DNA from: Ciborinia camelliae
Taxonomy: Eukaryota > Ascomycota > Leotiomycetes > Helotiales > Sclerotiniaceae
NCBI GenBank assembly: GCA_025890175.1
Contig: JANPYM010000010.1
Coordinates: forward strand, 1,394,427 to 1,458,426
Length of the DNA stretch: 64,000 bases
Reading direction: 5' to 3'
The translations under genes were made by a program, and so were the position numbers. Positions 35,356 through 46,720 of this stretch are shown piece after piece; position 1 is the first letter of the stretch, and each line of letters starts with the position of its first letter. Under the pieces are notes generated by a model. That model saw only the letters and a program-made list of their open reading frames with translations, had not been told where the DNA came from and ran no database searches.

Positions 35356-37791
35356 ATGGCGGAGAACGAGGAAATGATGGCCGTGGAGAATGATCAACCC
35401 ATTGCTCTACGGAAAAAATGCAGAAGTTGTACCGGGGCAGAAATACAATCACAATCAACTCCTCAAGCATCTACATCGCGTTCCATAGAAATATCGATAC
35501 CTCCTCCCACAACACCCAGATTGAGAGGACCTAGGAAGAAGGTAAGGTTTTCTGATCCAGGACCAAATCTTCTTCAAACATCCTCTTCTGGATTGACACC
35601 ACGTCTTCAAAAGACTTCTCTCTCTTCTGCGAAACCTTCTGCCAAATCAAACCGTCGACACTCAGCACCTGTGCAACTACTCGATCGTCGGCAGGACAAC
35701 GAGCCATATTCCGGAGAATTGCAATTTGCCCCACTACGACAAGTCTTGGATGGCAGAGTTAAGAGACGTATGAGGAGAAATGGCCTAAGTGAGGAGACTA
35801 ATAAGATTGAATGGGAGAAAAAGCTTGAGGCAAAAGCAAGAAAATCGGAGCTTTATCAACTTAGGGAGGAATTGAAGCAAAAAGACTACGAGTTGCAATG
35901 CATACAGGATGAACATGATGTCGAAAGTCAACTAGAATTCGAGGCGGGCACATCTACTCGTGCGAACCCTACTGTGTTTGAGAAGTTTCAGGAAATGGAA
36001 AGAGAGATTCTAGATCTTAAGGCAGAATTATCCCAGAAGGAAGAACATTCCAATGTTAACCACGACTGGACAACGGGAACTCATGATCCTTTTGATTTCG
36101 ACGACGATGATGACCACGATGTGAATATGAGTGTGGACGGAGACCACAGTGGCTTGAACATACAGGATGATGACACCGACATGGCGATCGACCCTTCAAG
36201 TGCCGACCCTTCAAGTGCCGACCATAAGATAATGACTTTTGACGGCCCCACAGAACACGATGTCTCATTACCCTCGCCACCTGCCACAATAGCTGATACT
36301 TGTTCCCAAAAGACTTCCTGCACATCAACCTCGACACAAGCCAGCTTCCCAGATCCTCTCAATAGCAAGCTTGAAGCCCAACTTCTTGACTTGCAATCAG
36401 AAATAAAGACTTTAACTTCAGCATTGGCTCTCCATAGAGACCATGAAGATCGTCTTTGTCAAAAACTTTCGTCGTATATCTCATTGGATCAATCCCAAGA
36501 GAACTCCTCCCTCGACTTGGCGCTTGACTCCGTTCTCACAACTCTGACGATCGCCCAAGCTCAGGTTCTAGAGAAGGAAGCATCATTTAATGCCCTTTCA
36601 ACCGAAGTGACCTCCCTAGGATTCTCCACTGACCCTGAAACGACCATCAAAACTATCGTCGAACAATTCCGTGCCGCAAGACTCAAGCTCGAATATCTAA
36701 CCCCTGGAGAAGTAACTGAAGGGTTCGAAAATGACAAACTCCTCAGCATGCTACTGGAACGCCTCAAGAATCTGGTTGAGAAGGTAAAAGAACAAGATGA
36801 AACCATTGATCAATATCATGAGCAAGAGGTTATTCTTCGCCAGCAACTAACTGCTCGTATCGATGCCTTACATGATGTACAGAAAGAGTTATCCGCTGTT
36901 TCGACTGCTGTTTCTCGGATGAGTAAAGAAGTCGCCGAAAACGAAATTTCAAACTCACGTCTCCAGACTGCGCTAAATGGATACCGGGGTGAAGTCTCAG
37001 GACTAGAAAATCTGGTTGAGAGAATCGAAAGAGAGCACAAAGCTGTCGTGGATGATCTGGAGCGTGGAACCCATAATCTAGATGATCAACTTCAACGAGA
37101 AATCTTGAGGGCCGATACACTTGCTGTGGAACTTGAAGGGAAGAGTATGATAGTAGGTGAACTATCGACGAGATTAACGGCTGCTTTGAAAGCTTCCGCT
37201 ACGCTTAAAGATCTCCTCAGCGAGAAGGAGGGACAAATACTTCTTTCGGATAGACAAAATGAAGAGAGCTTAACGGATCGCGATGATCGGATAGCAGAAC
37301 TTCAGGAAGAACTTGAGAGAACGACATTCATTCTGAAAAACACCCAAAACGCTGTTGAGAATTTGAGACAAGAAAACTCGGATTTGAAGACTGAAAATGA
37401 AGATCTTGAAAATTGTGCAGAAAAATTGAAGGGCCACGTCAAGAGGGAAAAGATGAGAGGAAAGCAGGCGGTTGAGGGAATCATGAGACAACTTGCAAAT
37501 GTATCGGATTTCGGAAGAGGATATATTGAGAGTGACGGTAACGATTCGAGTGGGACAGAAGCCGGAGAAACCAAGATCAAGTCAAAGGGTCAGGCACCAA
37601 TTGTTAGGAAGGGACAACATTCAGATGCAGGTCTGGCGAAAAGAAGATCTAGTGGCGGTGTAGGAGCTAGTGGAAAGAAGAAGAAGAAGAGAAGATATGA
37701 TAGTGGCTTGGGATTTTTGGAGGAAGAAGAGGGTGAGGGAGAGGAGCGTGATATACATGGCAATGGGGAGGAAGAGGATATGTTTGCTTGA
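35356..37791 (+). CDS. Large coiled-coil protein with basic C-terminus (811 aa)
   Basis: A single open frame; the first ATG (35356) follows an upstream in-frame stretch without ATG. Residues 1-120 are basic, Ser/Thr/Pro-rich and likely disordered (TPRLRGPRKKVRF). There is a coiled-coil segment at ~150-200, an acidic Asp-rich linker (~260-290, with a duplicated PSSAD unit), then long heptad-type coiled coil from ~345 to ~710 (e.g. RLKNLVEKVKEQDETIDQYH, LQREILRADTLAVELEGKS). The C-terminus has a strong basic cluster (KKKKKRR, a likely nuclear signal) followed by a Glu-rich tail. The build suggests a structural protein, for example of spindle pole, kinetochore or cytoskeleton, but no diagnostic motif lets me name it. 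Confidence 0.85.
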   Translation: MAENEEMMAVENDQPIALRKKCRSCTGAEIQSQSTPQASTSRSIEISIPPPTTPRLRGPRKKVRFSDPGPNLLQTSSSGLTPRLQKTSLSSAKPSAKSNRRHSAPVQLLDRRQDNEPYSGELQFAPLRQVLDGRVKRRMRRNGLSEETNKIEWEKKLEAKARKSELYQLREELKQKDYELQCIQDEHDVESQLEFEAGTSTRANPTVFEKFQEMEREILDLKAELSQKEEHSNVNHDWTTGTHDPFDFDDDDDHDVNMSVDGDHSGLNIQDDDTDMAIDPSSADPSSADHKIMTFDGPTEHDVSLPSPPATIADTCSQKTSCTSTSTQASFPDPLNSKLEAQLLDLQSEIKTLTSALALHRDHEDRLCQKLSSYISLDQSQENSSLDLALDSVLTTLTIAQAQVLEKEASFNALSTEVTSLGFSTDPETTIKTIVEQFRAARLKLEYLTPGEVTEGFENDKLLSMLLERLKNLVEKVKEQDETIDQYHEQEVILRQQLTARIDALHDVQKELSAVSTAVSRMSKEVAENEISNSRLQTALNGYRGEVSGLENLVERIEREHKAVVDDLERGTHNLDDQLQREILRADTLAVELEGKSMIVGELSTRLTAALKASATLKDLLSEKEGQILLSDRQNEESLTDRDDRIAELQEELERTTFILKNTQNAVENLRQENSDLKTENEDLENCAEKLKGHVKREKMRGKQAVEGIMRQLANVSDFGRGYIESDGNDSSGTEAGETKIKSKGQAPIVRKGQHSDAGLAKRRSSGGVGASGKKKKKRRYDSGLGFLEEEEGEGEERDIHGNGEEEDMFA

Positions 37792-39329
37792 TTTATTTAC
37801 GATGTACTGCTTGTTTTGACGAATTTCGGAGTTGGATACCAATCTTATTGTACCATATCATAGTACACCATTTGGGAAATGGGAATGGAGTGGATGGGAT
37901 GGGGAAGTGGGAAGTGGGAATGGGAATGGAAATGGAAACTGGATAGATAGAAGTCTGCCAGCCCTTGATATCTGTCGATATCTTTTCTCTTGTTTCAAGG
38001 TTATTTTGTTTAGGATAGGATAGGATGCAGATGGTATGATATGATATGATACCCCTTTTTGTACGCATACACAAAAGGAATACTGGAGGCGCATACAAGC
38101 ATGGTTTCTTTAGCAAGTTGTAATAGTTTTAATAATTTACTGTTTCTACCATTCATACCATTCGTGACTTTGTTTACCCATTTCACATGCATATCTACCA
38201 TCTCCCTCACACGGCAGCTTCTTTCGACAATCTCTGAAAACTCCCATGTTATATGGTTGCATATGAGTGAGATTCTTGAATCAATTCTAGAGTTTAATGT
38301 TTGGATTTTAATGTGATGTGTATTGAATTCTAATAATTTTTATCTTGTTTTTTTTTTGGCATTGGCGCAAAAGGTACTTGATGTTTGCCTGCTCTACAAT
38401 CAATCAATGGGTCTGAAGGATGGAGAGAAGATGTAAAATATTATTGGAATGCTAGGAAGGAGGTGTTTTATGGGTGTTTGGTTTGTGGGTGGTTTATAGG
38501 GGTTAGGTTTGTTGGGATATGTCATTGAAGCTATCTATGATGCATGCCCCTTTTGGTTGTAGGAAGAGAAAATAGGCGATGGTTTCTCAGGAGTAAGTTT
38601 TTGACGATGTTGGGGAAAAGTTGCTTGTAGGAAGATTATGTCGTCGTAGTCTGAGAGCTGTGTAGAGAGCTGTGTACGAATTTCATTTAGAAATGGAGTA
38701 ATTGAAAGTAGGAGAAGGTCAAAAGTAAGGAGAGTCGTTGAAGGAAGTAAGAGGATGGATGAGTACCTAGTGAAGGAAGGGGGAGATTATGATAAAGCTA
38801 TTGGCCTAGTTCTTTATGCCCTTAGTTCTGTACACAAACTTCTATGTATGATCTGTGCTGTGATTGTATAGATAATGAATCTTGACTTGAAAGCGTGGAT
38901 AGGAGAAATTAAGAATCTCATGCAACCGCCAAGTTTGCCCTCCCATCCCTCCCTCTCCTAAGTTACAAAACCAATGCTAATTAGATAACAAGAAGCGTTA
39001 GGACTCCAGAAATTGATTTTAATGTGTCTTCTCAAGAAGTACAAGTGTCTAAAACTGTCCCAAAAAGTCATTCTCCTCTCCTTTTACCCACCCTTGACCT
39101 ACACCACCACCATACATCCCCCTTGATCTCACATAACCTAAGGTAACAACCAACCCACACAAAAACCATCCCAATCTTGCCATTTTTCTCGTCAAAACAT
39201 TGATTTTTGCATTAAACATCATGCCCCAACTCTAAGAATCATTTCCCATCATCAAAACCCCCAAAATCCCCAATTTCAAAAAATGACTTTCAAGACTCCA
39301 GGTCAACCTCAACTCAAGTTGACTTTCTC
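37792..39329. other. Spacer with simple-sequence tracts
   Basis: No supported gene. Contains a purine-rich GGGAATGGAA-like tract (37874-37937) and short pentamer runs (AGGAT)3 and (ATGAT)3 near 38010-38050. A weak reading frame at 39283-39468 overlaps the dispersed repeat and is probably not a gene. Confidence 0.4.
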
Positions 39330-39625
39330 CCCAACCCGAAGTTCTTCAAGAAACAGATCTGCAACAAAACTTTTGAAAACCCACAAATCACGAGGCTCTG
39401 GGGATGTTGGTTGGTGGATCGGCCATGGGGGATGGTTATTCCGGGATCCGGAGTTCTTCCGAAGATGACCTGAACTTATGCGAACTTTTGGAAAATCAGA
39501 TCTGCAACAAAAGGAAATGGAAGGGTTCAGTCACGAGGTTGTTCTGTTGGTGGTTGGTGCTTCGGAAGAGGGTTATGGTTGTTCCGGTGGGGATCCGGGG
39601 TTCTGCCGGTCGGGTCGGAGGTTGG
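39330..39625 (+). repeat. Dispersed repeat, copies 2 and 3 in tandem
   Basis: Copy 2 (~39350-39465: AGATCTGCAACAAAACTTTT, CAAATCACGAGG, GGTTGGTGGATCGG, TTATTCCGGGATCCGGAG) matches the minus strand of 10840-10990. Copy 3 (~39498-39610) repeats the order AGATCTGCAACAAAA ... CACGAGG ... GGTTGGTG ... GGATCCGGGGTTC with more change. Confidence 0.6.
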
Positions 39626-41640
39626 TCTGCTAGACTTGCCCCATCAAATTAAATCACCTGGGCACTACATTGTCACACTACCTCACCTCTATCTGTCCCT
39701 TAACTCAAACCTTGACAATCTTCTTAAAGCATCTATTTCTCTATCATCTAAAAATGAATATAAATCAAAGTGGCCTGGACTTCAAGCACCTTTGTTTTGG
39801 GGGTTGAGTGCTCATACTAATGATCTCTCTTTGAAGGTGGAATATATACCTAGTGGCTTCTGGGCATCTGATATAATCTGTGTATGGTTTTTCCCATTTT
39901 CATGTTTATTTTACCGAAGAAGTATGACTTTCTTGGTATTTGAAGGATTTAGGAAACTTCCCAATTTAAAGTAAGGGGGGAGAGGATTAGCGTTCTCCCA
40001 TCCCTTGGCATTCCTTGCAGTCCATCCTCTTCTTCTTGAATATGTTTGTTTCCTGGCCGATTTCGTACATTTACTTCGAGTGGAGGATTGCTTGGTCAAT
40101 GGCGCAGAGAGAGATAGGTTGGTTTGGTGGTTTTGTTTTACTGCCTAGAATAGGTAGTTATGCTTTGGGGCACCTCTGTGAGTGCGGGGTTGATTTTCGA
40201 GGGTAGAATTACAAATGCGGTAAGCGCCCAGTGGTGTGACGCCCATCGGACTTGGTTCTTATTGATATCATCATTTGATAAGGCCATTCCTTCTGAAGTG
40301 TTTTCTTCCTCATAGGTCTCTCTCTCGGTATATTTCCATTTTTTGGAAATGAGCTTTTGTTGAGTTAGTTTTGAGTATCTGAATCCCAGTTGCGCAAGGG
40401 GCTTGATTTGTTTAGAATTAGAGAATTCTCTTGTAGCTTATGCCACATATATTTGATGCTATACAACGCTCTGCCGGAGCGAGGAGGGGAACTATCCATC
40501 CACAATCTGCTGAGATCAGAGAGGGTGTTCGAAGCTCTACCAGTATCCGGTATCCTTCCGCCCATCCTATGCACATGCCGTGGAAGTGGTAAATCGCCAA
40601 ATAGTATCTAAAAAGTTTTTCTATCCAGTCCGCAAGTTCCTACTCTACTTTTATCCACCTATCGCCGGCATGCCCTTCCTGCTTCATTCAAACACCTCAG
40701 GCAGTGGTATTAACAACTGCATCTATCGGATGGTGTGATAAGCTCATATCATTCTACGGTAGAAATGATGACAAGAAGAACACTATTACTTCTCCGCTCC
40801 ACCAGAAGACTTTCGGGTACTTTCCACTGGGATCAGCTTTTCACGCCATAACCAAATCTTGGCAGTTCTTGAGAAGAAGGTGTGAGCCTATCAGCATGAC
40901 TAGCCAGGGCTTTCGATAATCAGCTTATGAATATGCATCACTTGCGACGAATAAGTATGAAATATCCCTGAATATTTTGGAAAACTTCTCTCCACAAGCA
41001 TTGAAGGTGTGTTGGTATTGGTTGCCCAATTCATTGTGTCTTGCGCCTCGCTCAAAATGCTGAAAGATATGTTGATAATGGTACACAGAGAGAAAGGAAA
41101 AGGGGATGGAAGGGCTTGTTGTGGGCGAAGATATAACAATCCTAGTATCATCATCACTTTCAGTACCCGATACCCCTAATTCGACAAGTCGGTATATGCT
41201 AGGGAGGAAAAACTACAGATTCTTGGCGATTGATGGCGACTGGGCCATTGTCATAACGGACTTCGAAGAATTCAAGACAGGGGATAGGGTCAGATGATTT
41301 CGGTATAGCTCATTGGGATGCCATCGGCCGAGTATTCTGGGTGGTTTCTCCTCCAGCCCAGCATTTGTCTTTATGTTTCCCTCGGTGTACTTTGCCTGAT
41401 CCGGGCGCCTTTCCACTTTGTATCCCACATCGTGTTATGCTCGTATCTTTGTTTCCAATATATTCGAGGATTGTCTTCGGACTCCCATGTTCCAGTCGTC
41501 TCTGCCAGGCTCGCTTTCTTCTTTTTTGGTCTACTCGCTCCACACGTCTCTTGGTGGAATTTGTATTCATTTCTTCAATCCGAAAAGCTCACAGTCAGCA
41601 CTTCTTGCTCTTCAATAACACTATAGGGAGAAAGGATTGA
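39626..41640. other. Gene-poor region, nothing recognised
   Basis: Several short open stretches on both strands, none with a good start, splice pattern or recognisable domain. Confidence 0.35.
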
Positions 41641-44530
41641 TTGTACCTGCTCTGGATACTGCCTGCAATCGATATCCATGCATCTCTCTTTCTAATAGAG
41701 CCCTCTCGATATCTATTTCCTTCGTTTCCACTCCGCTTGTCTTCCCTTCAAAGATTGTATAGAGTTCGTTGGTCTGATAGAAAAGCAGTCAGCACAATAG
41801 ATCAGTGGTCCGCATTCGTAATTAATAGTGTGGGAGGAAAGATTCGCCGTTGGCCGCTATGCGGGTGTTTGCCCCTCTCGTTTCCTTTGTTTCCCCTCCA
41901 CAAATCTTCATCCATTCAACGGTTATAAGAGTACTTCAGTTTAGCAGATATGCCGTTACGTAAGTGACTGTGATTTGTGATGATACCGATTTAGTTAGGG
42001 TTCGGGGTCTGACCGTGGCGGCGGCGGTGACCTCTTCTGGTTTTGATTGTTAAGCAAGGTCTGCCCTTCTTAATGCTATTTTCAGAGGTGACGATTTGGA
42101 AGCAAAAATAGATTTAAGTTGCTGTGTATACCTTGCTGTGATAAAACCAAAGCTTCTCTCGATTTAACAGCTTCGGTACCCGTGGGCTTCTGTTTCTCTC
42201 AAATTCCAAGCTCTGGCTCTTCCTCGATTGCTCCATTTAATGTCCGCTACATCGTCTTTGAGCTTAGCTCTATCTTTATCGTCTCCCGTATTGTTTATTG
42301 CATTTCGGTGACTGAACTCCTCAACATGTCGAAATTGATTTCGTCGATCACTGTAGAACTCCCCAAAAGCTGAAGGTTTCTACTTATGCCTTTGTGTGAA
42401 TTCTGTTTCCGTGGCTACCATATCACCAGTCCATTGTCTTCGTGTGGTAGGCGTAGCTCCAACAAACACAGCCGTCTGAAGAGATGGGGTATTCTTGATG
42501 ATCGTTTGGAATCTCTTTCTTTCGCTTCCGCTCCGCAAATTATTTATTCAATGTTTATATAACTTCGGCTCGACAGATAAGCAGTTGTAAAAATGAATCA
42601 GTAATCAACGTTTCGCGGTTGTAAATGGCGTCGAAAAGAAAGCAAGGTCTCAATTGTTATATATATACTCTACAGGAAGAGATGTTCAAGCTTTAATTGA
42701 TCTAACAATGCCCTCTTGGAATTTGTTTCCTGCCTTTGCCTATCTTTCACTCGTCGTTATAGTAGCAGTAACTTCATACTCGATTTAATCTACCTACAAG
42801 CTGCGACTTACTACCGGGTTTTAGCATGCGACGGTGCAACGTGTTATATGAATAATCCCCCGGAAAAGAAATCTTTGCTATTGTAACAAGGGCTAAATCT
42901 CTTCCGTCCCCTTAACGGACGTATTCGGTAAATCGATGCATATCATCCTCCACTGCCGTACGAGTTTTGTTTAACCACCAGTGATTCCTCCTTACACAAT
43001 ACCTTTATCTTTCTACCATGCTCCTCATTTCTTCCTTCTCCATCCCATCCCCAATATATATATATATACCTAAGTAAGCCCGCTCTTATCCCCACAGTTT
43101 TTGTTCGTAATGCCAAGGTTCCAGGGTTTCCACGCATCGGGTGGAAGAGACTGCAGCCCTCTAGGCTTTGATCGAGGAAAGCATGGCAAGATTCTTCATC
43201 TGCTGCTTTTGGTTCGATAAAAAACCTTCCTATCCTTATAGAAGAGGTCAATGACCCATGTTTCTTCTCCTTCCATTTGTTCTTCAGAATTCCAATCTCC
43301 TCCTATCCCAGTGCTTCTAGATCTTTTTGTATAGCTAGTGAGATGAGTGGGATTTGAATAAATATATAAGATTCCCATCGTTCCAAGAGTCCTGCTTCTC
43401 ATCATATCTGTTGGCTCCGCATCGTAAATCATTCGCCTATATGAGTTCTTAATATAACAAGAAAGCAGACAGCATAGTAGATCAACGGTCAACGCTCAAC
43501 GTTTTTTAATCATCAATAAAGAAAGAATAGATCTCAGCTGCTATGTAGATCTTATCGTGAGGGATATCTAAGCTTTACTCGATCTAATAACTTTCCTTTG
43601 GAGGTTAATTCCTTCGCTTCCGCTTCGTCAGTTCTCCATTCGACGTTTAGTAGTAGTTTATTCATAATAGATTTGAACTATTTCTAGCTAAATCTACGTG
43701 GACCATGTGATAGACCTATGGCATACCTGTTTATTAGAGAGGGGAGAGAAACCTTTGTGATAATATAAGACCAAGACACCTCATCCATTTTACCCGCTGT
43801 GTAAGGCGAGAGTCTATCTTGAAAGTTCAGTCACGTCAAGAAAGCTAATGCCACTCATAACCATGCAGAGCCTCCTCCCCGCGCGCGCGAATACCCCGTC
43901 CTATTTGCTTCCTCTTCTATCATCCTTCTCTATCTATCATTCCCCATTCATCCTTCCCCGTTTTCTTTTACTCATCCTCGTCCTTCTTACCCATCTTTTC
44001 ATATCTATTGATCCTTCCTTATCTATTCATCCTTCCCTGCCCGTCTGTTGTATAATTAATCCCAAACGTATCTGATAGCTACCGGAGAGCGGCCTTTAAC
44101 TTATCGTTCATAGATACCCTATCTAAAGTGCATTGCATATCGTTGTAGATCTCTTCCTTTCTCCGCTGCCATAATCATATTCATCCATTGCCCCTCCCTT
44201 AATCCTTTACGCTTCATCTTTCTTTTCGTCGGATCTTGATGTTCTTTATGCCTTGACTCGTAGAATTATCACTTCCCAGACAATAAGCCGTAGGTTGGTG
44301 AGGTAACTTCAAGAAGAAGCTATATATATTTTCTGCCATTTCGAGGAACGCCAATCTCGTCTTGTAGTCGATTTCCTGTCGTGTGCCATTTAAGATTTAT
44401 ATGAATAAGCAACCATTCAGCGTTCTGCAATTATCAATAACAATTTGAAGGGAAGGATAGAGAATGTATCCCTTACTGGAATTGATATTTAAGCATCTCT
44501 TGATTAAGAAAATTGCTCTCTTGGTGTGCA
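41641..44530. repeat. Degenerate long repeat units, at least five
   Basis: A block of the form AAGCNTTNNTCGATNTAACAA followed by TTCCTTCGCTTCCGCTCCG-like sequence, and a block AAGCAGTNNNCANNATAGATCA, recur at about 41680/41795, 42145, 42535/42570/42690, 43465/43567/43605 and 44485. Spacing is irregular (roughly 0.5-0.9 kb) and identity low. No gene is supported inside. Confidence 0.45.
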
Positions 44531-45978
44531 AGTGAACAAAATCCGGCAACGGGGTCAAATACCTGCGACGTAAGTTGATAATCGGCCGTTGAAAGAGAGG
44601 AAAGAGCTTTTGGTGGCTAAGCAGTTGATACTGTTCAGTCTTCCCTGACAGCTAGAAGTGAAAGAAAGATTAAAATCATCCTACTGACTTTGTTGTATTT
44701 ATTCGATTCAATGCCATTTCTTGGATCCAGATTAACAAAGACTTACAACGAGCTCCTGTAACTGCGGTGTAAGGAAACAATCAGCTACTTGAAGAGAGAA
44801 AAGAGCTTCTGGCGGAAAAGCAGTTAGTATTCTCCCGTTACGAGCAACGACCAAAAGAATAGGATTCCGGTCACTCTGCGGATCTTGTTGTGGTAAGTAC
44901 CTGTTATTCCAGTGATTCAATTGGCATTCTTCGGTGCTGAGCGACAGTCAGACGCAAGAGGAAGATTGCGATCCTTCTGCGGGTCTTTTCGTAGTAAGTA
45001 CATATTATCCCCTTGTTCCTTGAATCTAAATCAATAAAACTTGACACTGAATTTGTATTCCTGCCATTTGTATTGTCGGGAAGCTGCCTAAATGTAGAAA
45101 ATACCTTTTGATGGACAACTAATTGCCACTTTCCAGCTTTTAGACATGATGAAAAGCAAAGAAATATCTCAATTACCTTGTAGCCCTCATTGTAGCAAGT
45201 GTCTGTCTTTCTCTTGGTTTAATACTACTTTCTTGGTGCATAGATTAACAAAGGCAATAATAGTTTTGAAACCTTGTGGTGTACAATACTAGAGAGCTGT
45301 CAAATTGGAGGAGACTTCATTCGGTAGACCAGAAGTTACCATTATATTACACCCAGTAATAATTAGAAGCAGAAGCGTCTTATACATTCTTGTAGGGGGT
45401 GCTAATTCTTTTCTTCACTTATATGCCCCTCACTAACATTGAGATTAACACAGATATAACTGTTGGGTTGATAATCTAGGGCATGTAACAATAAGAAGCT
45501 GGTCAAATTCTGGAATCACCTTTTGGAGGATAAAAAATCAACAACCTGCTGCTCCAAGAGTTATTCAAGCTTCTGGATAAGATTAGACAAGCTTCCTGGA
45601 TGTGGAACAGATATCTAGACAACATATTAAAGGTGGTATCTGGATACCTGCACCCAAAGAATATTACCACAAGATCTCTACTGGATTCAATTGAACTACC
45701 AATGGATCTTGGGGCACTCAAGAAAGTACTCCAAAACTAAGAAGAAGACAGCTTTATAATAACACATTCAGTACCTTGGTCATCAGGCCGTTCTCGAGGC
45801 AGAAACTCAGAGCACCTGGCCTCATGCCGAGACATACCCTCACACATCAAGCCTATTTAGGTTAAGTTTCAATCTTAGTGCCTTTAGTCTCGCACAAATG
45901 AGCCTTTGTTTCTTATTCCCAATCCCTTCTATTCCTCTTTTTTTTCAAAACTCAAATTTCTTTTGTTTTGTACCAACA
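44531..45978. repeat. Array of ~200-bp degenerate direct repeats
   Basis: Diverged units can be aligned by eye at about 44678, 44872, 44971, 45176 and 45378 (spacing ~194, 99, 205, 202). They share CTNCTGCGG[AG]TCTTNTTGTNGTAAGT or decayed forms, an ATTCAATNNCATTTCTTGG segment, AGATTAACAAAG, and an upstream CTTTTGGNGGANAANNAGTTG. The 3' part (45750-45978) is pyrimidine-rich leader-like sequence ahead of the next candidate gene. Confidence 0.5.
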
Positions 45979-46720
45979 ATGTATCGATATTCATCAAAAC
46001 CTCAAAACCCACCCTCCAAATGCTATACGTAAGCTAATCCATCTCCCATCCTTCTTTTCAAAATTCTACTGGTCTTTACTTGATTTCAAGTATTAAACTT
46101 GTTGCAATTGATGCTGACGCGATTTAGAAGTCCTCAAAAGGTAAGTTCGCTATCTTAGAATTTCAAACACTTCAACGCAAATCAACAACAGAAAGGACTG
46201 GCACCCATAGAACAGTTTATGAGTGACCTTCTGATACGTATTCAACTATATGGAGCAATCTAATATCAATTGCAGTAGCATCCTGCGCTCCGACCTTTCA
46301 AAATGGCTTTGCTCTCAGTAAGTATAACTCCCGCATCTACCTTTTGCCTTACACTTGTACTGACTTTATTGCAGAACATTACAAGTAAGTAATAGCAACT
46401 TTTGTCCGATTCGCAAATTCGATGAACGCATTATACACAAGTCTGTCTTCTTACTATACTTTGATACTTACTTCGGCATTGTCTTTTCGCTCATGTTCAT
46501 TTGAGTCTCTGTGCTAGCGCATGAAGATGACTTCAACTCTTACAGTTTTGACAAGCGTCTGACCATGTGGAATTTCTTTTATGGTTATGGAAAATGTCCT
46601 TGGGCCAAGCCTACATATGTACCTAGTATGTATAGAGAAGGATCTGCATTATATAATGATATCTTATATCTGAACTATATAAGATTTCCTCTATGCTTTT
46701 GGCTAGTCGCCCGCAACTAA
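45979..46720 (+). CDS. Candidate mini-exon orphan gene (two overlapping reading frames)
   Basis: After a poly-pyrimidine leader, an ATG at 45979 opens a chain of very small exons with near-consensus splice sites: 45979-46028, 46128-46140, 46192-46237, 46276-46317, 46375-46384, 46518 on. Joined, they give a 55-aa frame ending at TGA 46522. The same splice chain read from a second ATG at 46303 gives a 75-aa frame (MALLSNIT, then THEDDFNSYSFDKRLTMWNF) ending at TAA 46718. I cannot tell which is translated; the upstream frame could act as a uORF, or the transcript may be non-coding. Neither product resembles a family I know. Confidence 0.35.

Noticed and set aside
39283..39468. Small gene with an ATG (MTFKTPGQPQLKL...)
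   Set aside because: Most of it is the dispersed repeat, which gives similar peptides at 10.85 kb only because the DNA is homologous; no family or splice signals support it.
41614..41632. CACTATAGGGAGA, matching the end of a T7 promoter
   Set aside because: The upstream half of the promoter (TAATACGACT) is absent and there is no vector context; a 13-nt match is most simply chance.
43870..43890. CGCGCGCG alternating tract
   Set aside because: Too short to claim a structural or regulatory role.
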